This document shows positions 9,830 through 21,767 of a stretch of DNA of 43,715 bases, piece by piece (position 1 is the stretch's first letter; every line of letters starts with the position of its first letter). The DNA is taken from contig NW_006766913.1 in the NCBI RefSeq assembly GCF_000275845.1, positions 93,896 to 137,610 of the forward strand, written 5' to 3'. The notes beneath the pieces are model-generated. The model was not told the origin of the DNA. It saw only the letters and a program-made list of their open reading frames with translations, and made no database searches. Position numbers and translations under genes: made by a program. This DNA is from Dichomitus squalens LYAD-421 SS1. Its lineage: Eukaryota > Basidiomycota > Agaricomycetes > Polyporales > Polyporaceae.

Positions 9830-11892
9830 CTTTTGCACTTGTGTTGCTCGTAACGTATAGGGATAGGAAGATTTGAAAAACCGTAAGGAAAAAAGCGATC
9901 GGGGCGAAGGCAGAGGACGATCGAGAGGTAGTGGAGGCAAGGCGGTGAATTACGAGCGCAAGGATGACCAACTTGAAGGGGCCACCACCGCCGGCGCAAA
10001 GTCGAGGAGTACCGTTACGTTATCTGATAAGCACAGTGTATGAAGTTATGGCGCAATCGCAGCAGATGGACCTCCCAAGTTATCTTTATCTAATCAGATA
10101 CCCTCGCCCACACTAGTTAGTACTCATGACGTCGACGGGCCTCGACGGCAAACATTCGCTCGGATTTCAGCCAGTATCCACAGTGGGTCATGGTAGCGTG
10201 AGTCTGAGGCCATTCCTAAGACCTTACATGTTCACGCCATTTACAGACTAGATCATATGTCGTATAGTGCAACATCCAGTGCCTTGCCAATTCTGCGCCG
10301 AGGGAAACCCTTGGCATGGGTGTGCGACCAGTCAGGCCGAAGATGAGTACCATGTTCACTCAGCAATCACGTCGTGACTTGCTTACTTTGCTTGGGCGTG
10401 GGGACACGCCAAGTGGCGACAAGTCTATTAACACAGACAGGCTTGTAGGATTGACTTGGCGTTGACATCGAGTCACTGACGTGCCGAGCTAATGTTAGTG
10501 TCCAAACCACCGAATGACAGGACATCGGTCCGGTATCGGAAGTCTTCTCCCGGTTCGTTAGTTGGACTAACCACCCATCGACTCCCGACAGGCTAACGAA
10601 CAGCATTTGCATAGTGTGCCCCTTTTTTCGCGAAGCGCCATGTCCTGAGCCAGGCAGAGGGCTCGCGAAGTCAGCTTCAACACTGCCATGGAGATCCCTC
10701 CGGCCGCATATAGAACGAAGTTTGGCACTATGGACCAAAGGCGGAATGCCGTCACTAGCCCCTTCGAGTCCATAGGTCACGTTTTAATCTAGGCCCAGTG
10801 CTCTCTCATAGGGCTCATCCTGAAAAACCTTGTCGCAGTCTCAACACCCTCCCTCCGCACTAACCAGTCGATGTCGCAGTAGCCGAAGACATCGTAGTCG
10901 GTCGACAGACTTCCGAACGGCACCGGGGTCATCTGTGAATGCCACGACGGCGTTGAGGACAGGTCCTGGCAATGGCGAACACGCTTTCGGCGTGCTTGAC
11001 TGGCGCAGATTACCAGCTGCCCCATCTGCATCCTGTGTGGTATGAGGTCAGCCCTGGGATTCAGAGCTATTCAGACACGTCATACATACTCGGCCAGCAT
11101 GGAGAGCTGTCCCGGAACCCGAGCACCCTGTCTGCCTCCATGAGTAACCTCGAAGCCTTCGGTACTCATTGCGCAGTAGCGGGCGATTTCGGTCCATGAA
11201 CCTATCATGGGCCGGAGCGCATAATGATGCTCATGACACGCTCCCATAGTGAAGAGACGACGATCGTTCATAGTGGGAGTCACAAGAGCATATATGTGCA
11301 TTATTAACCTCGTCTGTGCATTCCGACTCTATTTCTTACGAGCGATGCGCTTCTCGAATTCACTCATACGCTTCTCCAAGGTCATCTATATGAGGAACGG
11401 CTCTCACTGGCGCTCACGAGGCTAGAACGGCTCCGAACCCAAGCCACGGGCAAATGACACCAGTGCGTGCACGCCGTGGAAGACCAGTGGGGCGTATTTG
11501 GTGGAAGAAATGTCGGGATGAGAACAATAAGACTCGTGGGAGCGTACATGTGGGAAGCAAGATAGAGTACGTGTATATTAAAGCATCGCCGGCACCGAGA
11601 GACTACGAGAGCCGTGCCCTGGGCGAGGGAGCGGTATGGCACATTGTGGCCATAGTATCCAGGCACCAGGCGCCTGTGCGGGAACGCCGACTTCTGGAAA
11701 GGCAAGGGCGGTGGGTGTTCGAAAACCACGACAATCGCGAGAACGGCGCGAGCTGGGGTCCGGGGCTCTGGGTAATTGAAATTGGACGTCGCACGGGCGT
11801 GCAAGAATACTCCATGCCGTAGCTGCCAGGCCCCGTTCATCTGACCATGACTGACGACAAGAAGCGGCCGTTGGGTGGTCGACAGTGAACGT
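9830..11892. other. Gene-poor region between the glutaredoxin and Ku70 genes
   Basis: Two kilobases with no intact gene that I can support. The segment next to 9830 should be the glutaredoxin promoter. From about 10567 to 11031 the minus strand carries coding-like fragments, listed as a relic. From 11300 to 11892 there are only short overlapping frames downstream of the Ku70 stop. Confidence 0.5.
10567..11031 (-). pseudogene. Possible decayed coding relic, glycosyltransferase-like
   Basis: Two minus-strand segments look protein-like but cannot be joined into an intact gene. One (about 10950-10790) reads FGSLSTDYDVFGYCDIDWLV and continues to MREHW before a stop. The next (about 10755-10650) reads GLVTAFRLWSIVPNFVLYAAGGISM. 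The pattern of a YCDIDW motif followed by an aromatic and Gly-rich strand resembles uncharacterised glycosyltransferase-like proteins with a DxD-type motif; that resemblance is from memory and weak. In-frame stops separate the pieces and no clean splice pair restores the frame, so a pseudogene or gene fragment is more likely than a functional gene. Confidence 0.3.
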
Positions 11893-14800
11893 TCAGCCAT
11901 GGCTGTCTAGCCATTCGCAGACACGGTCGATCAGGTCGGCCTTCTTCCCAGAGACGGCCTCGCCCTTGGACTTGAGGAATTCCTAGATGATACGGAGCAT
12001 CGATGAGCAGCTGCGGGATCAGACGGTCGAGCGCAGGCGAATAGAACCAGCGGAGGCGTTGCCAGAGACGAGGCTCTCACGCGCCTCCGTCAACGTCGAC
12101 GTCGCTGCGGCGACGGCGGAGCTAGGCTGGCTCTGGGACGCCTTAAGCTCGGTGGCAGGCACGCTCGACGACGACATAACGCAATCGCGTTGGACATTGG
12201 CGTTGGCATTGGCCCGGGCGGCGTTGCGGCCGAGTAGAGCGGCATCACATGAACAGATAGGATTACGAACCTTGAGCTGGTCGACACGGAGCTGTGGAAA
12301 TAACGCAAGTCAGCTGGGTCCGTATGCAGGGACGCTCGCGGCGGGCGACCCGGCCATCCCGGTCCCCCATACATAGACGTGGGGGATCAGTATGGGAATG
12401 ACCGTCAGTCCCAAGCCGCGGTCGCGTCGCCCTTTGGAATGAATTAGATCAGATAGAAATGAGGGCACGTACCTTGGCAAGCGCCCCCGCCTCGTATTTG
12501 CTGCGAACTTCGGCCTCGTCCACGCTGACGTCCTGTAAGTGATACGCATTTAGCGGCATTGGGAAACGGACTTCCAGCCTGACGGGTAGGCACATGCCCG
12601 AGGGGAGGGAACGTGGATACTCACCGCTTTCCGCTTTGAACCCGCGAGAGGGGCGGAGACGATATTTGCCGATTCATCCTCGCGCAACTCTTCTTTCCAC
12701 GCCTTGATCAGCTGGCCTGCCCGCTGAGCCGCCATACGGCGCGTAACGTTACGACAGGGATAGTACCAGCGATGGACAAATCGGTGTCAGGCAAATTGGT
12801 TCCGCCGTTACGTGAATGGTCGCTCGAACTGGGGTACAAGGGACTGTCCTGACCTTGTGTATCATGTCGTACTTCGGCTCTGTCAGGTCCTCGAATGCTT
12901 CGGCGTCGAAGTCTTCGCGGAAGGCTTGCGCTTCGAGCTGGGCATTGTGATACGCAAGAGCTGAAACAGAGACATGGGAATGCGTGCCGTAAAAGTCGGT
13001 GCTCAGCGTGCGATAGGAAGGGCGATCGAAAGGAGCGACCGGCGCGTTGCTCACCAGGGTTTGGATACGAATCGGGTGGATACGATCCATTCTTGACGTT
13101 AAGCTTGTCTATCCACTTCCGGGCAGCCTCTTTAAGTTCGTCAGATGCTGCGAAGCGGCGCCCGAGGAGAGTTGTATGTGAGTTAAGCATAAGGGGTAAA
13201 ATTTAAGTGTGCGTTTGATAGCGGCCCGAAGGCGTCAGGAGTTTGTCAAAGGGATCAGTGAGCTCGTGACTAGCCATGAAGAGGGGATGATGTCTCACCG
13301 CGGAAGGCTCTCTCCACTGGCGCGGCCCGGATGTCGTCGGCGAAGGGCAGCGGGATGAGGTGGAAGCCGGGGGGCTCGCGCCACCCGCTCTCGTCTACCT
13401 TCTCTTCCTGGACATATCAAACATTTAGATTGCTCGACACATGGAGGAATTATATGCCACGGCGAAGCTCGCATGCAGGACCAGCCTTGCCCATGCGGGG
13501 GTATGTTGGCGATAACTCAATCCGTATGCTCACCTGCGGGAGCATTGCGCAAAAAATAGGAGATGAGTTGCGCCGGGTGAGGGCGAGGACGATTGCGATC
13601 TTCTTCTTGCTGATCATCGTTCGGAGGAGTGCCGTAAATGTGCGCTTGCTCCCGGAAAATGTCTGTTAGAATGTGAATTGGTCACGAAACATCGCATCAC
13701 CGGACCATAGAGAAAATTTAAGGAACACTGAGACACTGCTGACGCCGAACCGCGAACGTTTGCGTACCATCTCGTCGGGATAGATAAAAAACGAGTGTTT
13801 AATGTTGTCTTCGAAGGCAAGCTCCTTCCGGCCCTTGAATCCTAGAAGCTTGATGCCTACACCATGTGGTCAATCGATTGTCCTGTCTGTGCCGCTTCAC
13901 ACTCACCTGGTTCCAGCCCAAGCGTCCGGAAAGCACGGACTTCCTCTGCCGTGTAGAACACCCGATAGCCAAACGCTACCGAGCGGGTTCCTGCGTCAAC
14001 CCCCTTTGCATCACCCTCCTCGTCACCAGCCTCCGCCGACGGAGCACCGAGGTCCATCCCATACAGTATCTGGCCTTTGTCTACCTCCTCTTCCTGCTCC
14101 TGTGGAGATACCCAACGATTATGAGTTAGCGCTTCGCGGAGCCACGGGCCCGGACACGTACCTCGTCTACGTAAGACGTGCGAGACTCCACGACTTCCAC
14201 TCCTGCATCGGTTTCGGCGAAGTACCGGTATGCCCCCTTCTTTTGTTCAGTGATCAAGCCATACCTGGAAGTTCCGTAAAAGGGAAGTCGGGAGGACGGA
14301 ATTTGAGAAGCTAGGCGGAGATGTGGGGACTTACCCTTTCACTCCAATGACGAAATCGGGTGCAAGCTGGAACGGGACACTGAATGCGGCCCTCTTTGGC
14401 ACTTCGTGGAAACGCATCTGCGCAAGCAGTTCGTCTATTCGACCGATGGATATTGATTCGGGGAGTATGGAACTGCCGTCATTATCGCCTATGTCATCCG
14501 AATCGGTTATATTGGTCGGTAGGAGAACGGACTGGTAACGGCGTCGTGTCCAATGCGGATGAATCAAGGGAAGTCAGATAGACCGTGTATCGATAGTGAG
14601 ATCATAGAAATTTCATGGGTGAATGTTGTTATGAAGGCTTACCGAATAGAACCTCGATGGGTCGAACGGTTTCTCATCAGCGCTGATGAAGAATGGCTCG
14701 ACTGTCACTCCAGCTTGCACGAGATCCTATGCAAACGCAGACAGTAAGCAGCTATTGCAGCCAGAGATCCCAGCCGTCGACGGCCTCCTCGGAATGCCAC

Positions 14801-15963
14801 CTTCAGCACATCCAAGTCCGCAAAGGCAATTCATTCGTCATAACCTTCACTTCATCCCTGGCTCTCCTGTTCGCGGAACCTTTGCACGTAGCCGGCCATT
14901 TGCCTCGTCATACGCCAACGTACATGCCCGCCACTCACTTCATTACTGTCTTACGACTCTAGCTCCATGTCACATAGCATCCACGAGGCCAGGTCAGCCG
15001 GAACGCAAGATGCTACGGCGAAGGGAAGTGCTTATCCTCTCTCAGCGCGTTTACTCACGCATTTGCATACTCGAGCTTCCGTCCTCAAAAGCCGTCAAGT
15101 GGTGGCGGTTGCGACTGGTACTTACAATCAATGTCGTTCGCGCGGACGTCATCAAGCGACTGATTGCTGCGCCGGGGTGCGGGTTGTCCTCGTCCGTGAT
15201 GAAGAAGACACGCTTCGTCGCAGTCTTCGGAGCACTAGGAGTGAAGTTCGTCAGCCGTGTCGAATCATTGGGGGATATTGAACTTCGCACCCGTCGCGCA
15301 TGACCCAATTGCAGCTTGTGAAAACGTCCCCAACTGGTATTCGTTTATCCTTCATGGGCGGGAACTCTTCTCGCAGCACCCCAGGATTCTCTCGTGCCTC
15401 TGTCGCTCATATATATTGAGACGGTATTTCACGTGTCCTTTCGAGCATAGTAGACGCACCATCCAACAACTGCAACAGCTGCGCCACTTTCGGCACGTCG
15501 ATGGTGGCTAGCGGCTGATACACAAAGGTGCCCTTCTTAATATCTGCACCAACAGTCCCGCTCTCATTCCGCTTTGTCTGTTTTGCGATATTCGATGTGA
15601 AGCCACCGTCTGCGACTAAGGAGGGGAACGACCGGTGCGCTTACCGTGTTGAAGAGCATGATCCCTACGGAGTCGCTCGGGCCTACGAGAACCTTCCGCT
15701 TCTGTATTTGCATCGCCGCTTCAAGAGCAATCATGAGGTTGCAGGTCTGCACATCTTCGTAGCGCGGGTCTTCTCGCAACTCGAGCATGGACGGAGAGCA
15801 GTCAATGCAGAAGAGAATGACGTCCCTCTTTCCATCGTAGAACTAGATGAACTGTGTCCAACGTGGCTGTACATAAGGTGCTAAGACGGTAACTCACTGA
15901 GTAGTCTTGGAGCTCTTCATCGTCCTCGTCCTCGATCTTGTTCCAGTCGTCATACGGTGCCAT
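11893..15963 (-). CDS. Ku70, DNA end-binding subunit for non-homologous end joining
   Basis: Large subunit of the Ku70/Ku80 heterodimer that encircles DNA ends, starts non-homologous end joining and protects telomeres in the nucleus. Eighteen exons: 15963-15898, 15842-15645, 15577-15460, 15399-15291, 15234-15126, 14726-14643, 14531-14335, 14264-14162, 14099-13907, 13856-13768, 13662-13534, 13407-13299, 13147-13055, 12960-12854, 12723-12625, 12532-12473, 12291-12271, 11982-11893. They sum to 1974 nt, 657 residues, with every junction in phase. Motifs: von Willebrand-like N-terminus (ILFCIDCSPSMLE, VGPSDSVGIMLFNTT), RVFFITDEDNPHPG, the Ku core (AGVTVEPFFISADEKPFD, GYGLITEQKKGAYRYFAE, GIKLLGFKGRKEL, SFFIYPDEMTFSGSKRTFTALL), KNGSYPPDSYPNP, and a C-terminal SAP DNA-binding domain (residues about 622-657, LRVDQLKEFLKSKGE). 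Exon 17 is only 21 nt. Introns of 399 and 288 nt are long for this locus. The gene is divergent from PTPA. Confidence 0.95.
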
Positions 15964-16725
15964 GCTGGTGGCAGGTGCAGGCGTTCGAGTGCTTGTCGCT
16001 GTGGTTTCTCCGTTGCTACTGTGCTTGAGAGGTTTGATTTCAGCTATGCACTGTCCACAGATTTTCTCAACACCGAACTTGTGTGGATTGTGGCGAGCGG
16101 AAGGTGGTGGTCAGGGTACAGGAGTCGAGACGCGGCACCGCGCACGCCGGAAATGAGACGCCCAGCGCGACGCGTCTTCCCACGTGACTCATTCGCTCAC
16201 TTTGGCGTTGTGGCGCGCGCTCGTTTTGGGTACCGTAAGAACCATGTTCTGCCGTGACGGTCTTGTTCAGCAAGTGACCGTCGTAACAAGTGGTCCGTAG
16301 CACCTTGGTCCTTCCTGCTCTCACACCCGGCCGTCCCTGTGACCCGCTTGCTATTCAGGACTTCTAGGCTATTTCTCGAGGCCCGTCCCTCAATCTGCTG
16401 TTATCATCAGCAATTCCGTGAGTCTGGGTCTGCTTCTATCCAGCGTCCAGTCCGGGAAAGGAGACGTACAATACCGACAACAGACACCTCTGTCACTTTG
16501 GCTTGGTGCAATCTACCTTGCGTATTCAAACGTGTGGGATTGTCCTCGTCTCCGGAGTCCGGCACTCGGGCTAACTCCACACGGACAGATTGACCGTCCT
16601 CCAGTGACCATCTTCCGTCACGCGTCTTCTGTCCATCCCACTTCGTAGTTCGCAGCACACGCCTTCGACCCTTGGCTTGTACGTCAACCACCTATCCACT
16701 GACAGACAGCATCCGGACGGCCCAC
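15964..16725. promoter_or_regulatory. Shared promoter region between Ku70 and PTPA
   Basis: These 762 bases lie between two divergent start codons and therefore carry both promoters. No TATA box stands out. Short frames on both strands have no recognisable domain. The minus-strand segments near 16250-16310 and 16610-16670 resemble each other weakly (both read VLRTT followed by a DG dipeptide), possibly a degenerate duplication. Confidence 0.5.
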
Positions 16726-18422
16726 ATGACCGCGAGTTCGCGCCCGGTGGCGTCGCTGCCCCAGCTACGTGCGATCACCGTGGAGAGCCTCGACCCCGCG
16801 GACGTGCCCCTCCTCCGAATCAAGACCGACGAGGATGTCCAGCTGTGGAAGTTCACGCGCGGGTATCAGGACTATGGCCTCTTCCTCCGCCGCCTCGCTG
16901 AGTCCGTCGTCGGGTTCAACCTCCCACATCCTGCCCCGGAGCGTGACCAGGTGCGGATATCCCCTTCTTCGCTCCCTGAACGAAGGGCTCGAATAGTGAA
17001 GCTGACCGATAGCCTTTACTTCACTCCGTTACTGCGGTGCGAAGCCCGTGTCTCGGGTGATCAGTCTGCTAGACAAACTTGACGGTTGGATAGATGAGAT
17101 TCCCCCGCTGCCTACCCCACAGAGATTTGGGAACCTCGCCTTCCGCACATGGGGAAGGCGTTTGGAGGAGGTGCGTACGCTCAAGGAAATCTGGCCGCCA
17201 CGACTGCCGGCGCCGTAACTGCTTATCCCTACTATTGTGATGTGGTGCCTTGGAGCCCGCGGCTTTCATTTACTACTCGCTTACGCTCTGGCTTTCGTCT
17301 TGGGTTTAACATTATAGAAATCCACCTCCCTCTTACGCGAACTGCTTCCGGAGAGTCGCTATGCGGTAATTCCGTTCATGGAGCCCTATTGGCTGACGTC
17401 GTTCGGGTCGTTCGTGCGCATGGATTACGGGACGGGTCACGAGACATCCTTTGCGCTGTTCCTGCTCTGTCTGACACTCGTGCGCTTTCTCAAACCCGAG
17501 CCAGAGGTCGAGCGTCAAGTGGTATTGCACGTCTTCGTGCGATATCTGCGACTATGTTGGAGGCTGCAGGACGTTTACAAGCTCGAACCTGCAGGGAGCC
17601 ACGGCGTTTGGGGCCTAGACGACTACCACTTCCTCAGCTATATTTTTGGCAGCGCACAGCTGAGAGGTAAGGCATGCCTGCCTCACACACGCCACATGTC
17701 TACTGACCGCCTGGGGATCACGGATACAGACCAGAAAGAGATACCCGTTTCCGCCGTGCTACACCCGCCCCTGCCTCCCACAAATTTGTATTTCATGTCG
17801 ATCATGCGGATACACGAAGTCAAGTCCGGGCCGTTCCACGAACACTCCTCGCAGTTATACTCGATCGCCACCGGCGTCCAGTACTGGCACAAGGTGCACT
17901 CGGGGCTTTTCAAGATGTACGAGGTGCGTGGGCGTCGGCACCGGCGCGCTTTGGCTATGTAAGGATTCAGCTCACGGCTCAATTTAGGCGGAGGTGCTTG
18001 GGAAACGGGTCGTGGTCCAGCACATACCCCTTGGCGGGCTCCTCGCGTGGGACGACCCCCAGTCTCAGTCTCAGTCTCAGCATCGGTCCCCCTTCCCAAG
18101 CACGAACGCAGCCCCGTTCACTCAAGCCACGGCCGCGCCTTGGGCCTCCTCCACGACAGCCACGACCGCGCCTCCGTCTACCACGCTCCCGACGCGGACG
18201 CAACACACGGCCGCATTGCCCCGATCTGGCTATGGTTACACGACTCGGCTGCCAGCGGGAGTCAGCCCGCCCCCGATTGTGCCCGGACGAATGCCGCTTG
18301 GACCCACCGCGAGCACAGCGTTGCGTGCGACGGTTACTCCGGGGGTGGCGCCAAGGACAATGGCTCCGCCGCCGCCATCCACTGCGAGTCATCCTTCGAG
18401 TGGACAGGACTCGAACTCATGA
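16726..18422 (+). CDS. Serine/threonine phosphatase 2A activator (PTPA, Rrd/Ypa type)
   Basis: Peptidyl-prolyl isomerase-type activator of protein phosphatase 2A (yeast Rrd1/Rrd2), which helps generate active PP2A catalytic subunit. Five exons: 16726-16950, 17045-17170, 17318-17666, 17730-17923 and 17988-18422, total 442 residues. Introns are 94, 147, 63 and 64 nt; the first acceptor ends in AAG and is the weakest call. Family signatures are clear: LWKFTRGYQDYGLFLRRL near residue 45, LLDKLDGWIDEIPP, RFGNLAFRTWGRRL, SFGSFVRMDYGTGHETSF, GVWGLDDYHFLSYIFGSAQL, and YWHKVHSGLFKMYEAEVLGK at the exon 4/5 join. About 110 C-terminal residues after GGLLAWDD are Ser/Thr/Pro-rich, beginning with a Gln-Ser dipeptide repeat (DNA AGTCTC repeat near 18061), longer than the core family fold of about 300. 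The start is the ATG at 16726; an in-frame ATG-less extension reaches 16672. Confidence 0.93.
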
Positions 18423-20008
18423 CTACGTAGGCGGTCGCTCAAATGAGTAGTGCGGCGTGCCTCGCGGAACTCGGATCGTCGAACGTGATTCTAAATGCTT
18501 CTTGCAATTTCTGTAGCCTTCTCGAATACCCCGCTATCCACCGACTATGTAGCCATGCTATTCTGTAACAATAGAGCACAATTTACCGGCTTACTTCTTG
18601 GATCGTCGTTGGTGGAGACCGAGACGCGCGCCCTCGACGCGCGGGAGAACGTCGGGCAGACCCCAAACCCGACTGACCTACCATAGTAGGCAAGTAGCAC
18701 CGCTTCGGCATGTGCCGGCCGCGCGCGATTGGCTACCTTCCGACGGCTATCGATTGCGGAGAAAAAACCGAGGGCAGGGCCCTGCGCGCTGTCCTGTTCC
18801 CTCTTCTCTCTGCTGCACCCATCTCCTGCCCGCCCTCTCGCACACCTCGACCCACCCCTGTGCATCCAGCAGGGAGACCTCATCGCACAAGCGTACAAGT
18901 CTGCCGTCGTACCGCTGCAAGGGCTGCGACGCGCAGGCTAGCCAGGCCCCGCCACCATTTTTGACCAAGCGAGAAACGACGACCTCCGTCTGTTGACCCT
19001 CGAGTGAGTGCTTGCTCAGATTCTATCAGGATTTCGTATACCTGGCGTCATTTGTTGTTATCGCGCGGTTTGGGTCATGGCTTTGTCCCCCTTGCGTCCG
19101 CCTTAAGGCAATAGGGAGGCACTCAAACTGATTAGCTGCGGGCTATAAGATGTTGATGTATCACCTTTTCCGCACCACGGACGGGTTGTGCCCTCAGCGT
19201 GGAAGGTGCCGTTATGAGTGCTGTTGGCGCAGGCATCGGTCCCTCCCCGTACTGTCGTCCTCGCGAGACGTCCTAGTCGCAGATTGTTGTGGACGAACAC
19301 TGCTGCCATCGATGCGTCTGCTGTGTCACGACGTCACTAGTGATGCACGCTCACAAAGCGCCTGTCGAGCCGCGGTTACCAAACAATCGTGTACGTCCGT
19401 GGTCAGTGCGCATGCGCACGAACGTGCCTGTTGGTTCGTTTGTGGATGTCCCGCCTCACAGTGGACAACAGCCTCCGCCACACGATAAGTGTGGCATGCT
19501 CTTAACATAGATTTCGCCTGTTCGTCCAGTAATATGGTAGCTGACCCCTGTGCTCTGCAGGTGGTCATCCGTTCGTGGTATGTCAAGGTACATGCTCGTG
19601 AGGTGACCTGTCTAACGCTGCCTGCAGGAGAACCCCCTTGACAGGACCCCCGCATTCCGTAACTCAAATAGCTATACGCCGGACCGTCTTCCGTGTCCCG
19701 AACCTTCTTGCTTCACCTCTCTGCACAGCAGACCTTCTTCCCTTCAAGCTCGTCCTCGCTTTAGGGAGCGAGGATCCCAACCCGACTGAAGGAAACCCTA
19801 TAGTTACCGTCCCTATCCCGCCCGGCTCGTTCTCGCGACCGCGGCGGTAGGCTCGGTAATTCGGGTTCCGCGAATCGCCAACAAAACGACTATTTTCCCC
19901 GTCCCTCGGGAGAGCCCTCGCTTCCTCCCCCTGCTGCAAGCCACTGTCATAGACCAAGACTTAGAGCCCCACGACGCTCCCGGTAACCCCGAGGCAACTG
20001 AACGACGA
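18423..20008. other. Upstream region of the ornithine decarboxylase gene
   Basis: This 1.6 kb follows the PTPA stop and precedes the decarboxylase start. An inverted CCAAT box (ATTGG) is at 18728-18732. From about 18790 to 18890 the plus strand is very C/T-rich, as in fungal promoters or transcription start zones. From about 19595 to 20008 the plus strand has no ATG, consistent with a long leader free of upstream reading frames. I see no supported gene, although several frames of 60-130 codons exist on both strands. Confidence 0.5.
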
Positions 20009-21767
20009 ATGTCTCAACTCGAGATTCTCACGGCAAGCGCCCCTGTAGACTTTGACTTCGACGTCATCTCCTGCTCTCCAACCCTCTCTTCTTCACTTCC
20101 GCGCTCGCACAACGAAAAGTACTTCACCAATGCCATTGTGAACGGACTCTTCTCTCCTATCGTACACTCTCACGACACCACTACTGGATACTCTCTCAAG
20201 AACTCGGACCGTCATTACGATGACGAAGTCTCTATTCCCGGATTGCCTCCGCTGCATCGCGGGCATATGGACGTACACCTCCGGAACGGCGTTATGAACG
20301 CGCTCCATCTCAGCGCCGACGGGGAACCCGATGCAGAGAAGGCGTTCTTTGTAGCCGACCTCAGCATCGTGTACAAGCAGCACGAGAGGTGGAAGAAGCT
20401 CCTTCCCGAAATTGAGCCGTTCTACGGTACGTATTCTAGCCCATGCAGCTTGGTTCTAGCAGCGGCTCATTTAAGTCATTTAGCCGTAAAGTGCAACCCG
20501 GACCCGTACGTCCTCCGGCTGCTCGCTGCCCTCGGGGCCAACTTCGATTGCGCGTCGAACAATGAAATCAAGCAGGTGCTGGACATCGGTGTCAATCCCG
20601 CCCGAATCGTATTTGCCAACCCGTGCAAGGCGACATCGTTCATTCGCAGCGCAGCCCGCGCGGGCGTCGACGCCATGACATTCGACAACACTGACGAGCT
20701 GCATAAGATCGCGCGCACGCACCCGGGTGCGAAGCTCATCGTGCGCATCCTCACAGACGACTCCAAGAGCCTTTGTCGGCTCGGGCTCAAGTTCGGTGCG
20801 CCCCTAGTGACTGTCCCCGCGCTGCTCGCGAAGGCGCGAGAGCTGAAGCTCGATGTCGTTGGCGTGAGCTTCCATGTGGGGAGCGGCTGCTACGACCCTA
20901 GCGCGTTCGCAGAAGCGGTGGCGCGCGCTCGCGCGGCATTCGACATGGGCAGGGAAGCCGGGTACGAGTTCAGCCTGCTCGACGTCGGTGGCGGCTTCGA
21001 GGATGCGACGTTCGAGACGACGGCCAAGGTTCTCACGGACGCAATTGATCGGCACTTCCCAGTTCGGGACCGGATTCGGATTATTGCGGAGCCGGGGAGG
21101 TACTACGTCTCCAAGGCGTTCTCGCTCGCGGCCAATGTCATCGCCCGCCGGGCGCCGCCTGCACACGAACAGACTTCTGGTACTTCTTCGCCCTCGGACG
21201 CCGAGATGGCTGCGGTTGCGGTTGCGGCAGCGGATGCCGCCGTCGTCGAGCAAGAGCAACCGAGCGTGATGTGTATGTGTCTTCCATTCCATCATCATTA
21301 CATTTTCGTCATCTCCGGGACCCTCCCCATCTTGTTTCCCACCGTCTGCCACTTCGCATCGTCGTCGAGACTTTGAGCATGGATGCTGACCGGGGCTTTG
21401 TCCGCATGCAGATTACATCAACGACGGCGTATACGGCGCGTTCAACTGCATCCTGTTCGACCACCAGTCCCCTCAGCCGTACGTGCTCTCCCTCAACGGC
21501 TCGTTTCACGTCCCCGCGTCGATCCCGCTCCGCGCGGCGTCCGTCTGGGGCCCCACGTGCGACTCGCTCGACTGCGTGTGCAGCATGGTCAAGCTGCCCG
21601 CGACGCTCGAGGTCGGGGACTGGCTCGGGTTCGAGAACATGGGCGCGTACACGGTCTGTGCCGCGTCGCAGTTCAACGGGTTCGAGGTCAGCAAGGTGAT
21701 CTACACCACCGGCGCGGGACCGGGCGCCGCGGAGGTCCGCGAGGCCCTCAGGGCGTACGAAGTTTGA
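20009..21767 (+). CDS. Ornithine decarboxylase
   Basis: Pyridoxal-phosphate enzyme converting ornithine to putrescine, the first and limiting step of polyamine synthesis in the cytosol. Three exons: 20009-20426, 20484-21272 and 21412-21767, total 520 residues. The first intron splits the Ala codon just before the PLP-binding lysine (FYAVKCNPDP, Lys142). Further motifs are SNNEIKQVL, ANPCK, TFDNTDEL, SFHVGSGC, the phosphate-binding DVGGGF (residues 306-311), EPGRYY (from Glu342), MYYINDGVYGAFNCI at the exon 2/3 join, and WGPTCDSLD with the active-site Cys452. An acidic/Ala-rich insertion of about 35 residues between VIARR and YYINDGVYG is common in fungal enzymes. Intron 1 is 57 nt with no in-frame stop, so unspliced RNA stays open. 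Antizyme control cannot be judged from this sequence. Confidence 0.96.

Noticed and set aside
20804..21352. 182-codon minus-strand frame
   Set aside because: Opposite ornithine decarboxylase, no motif, high Arg content.
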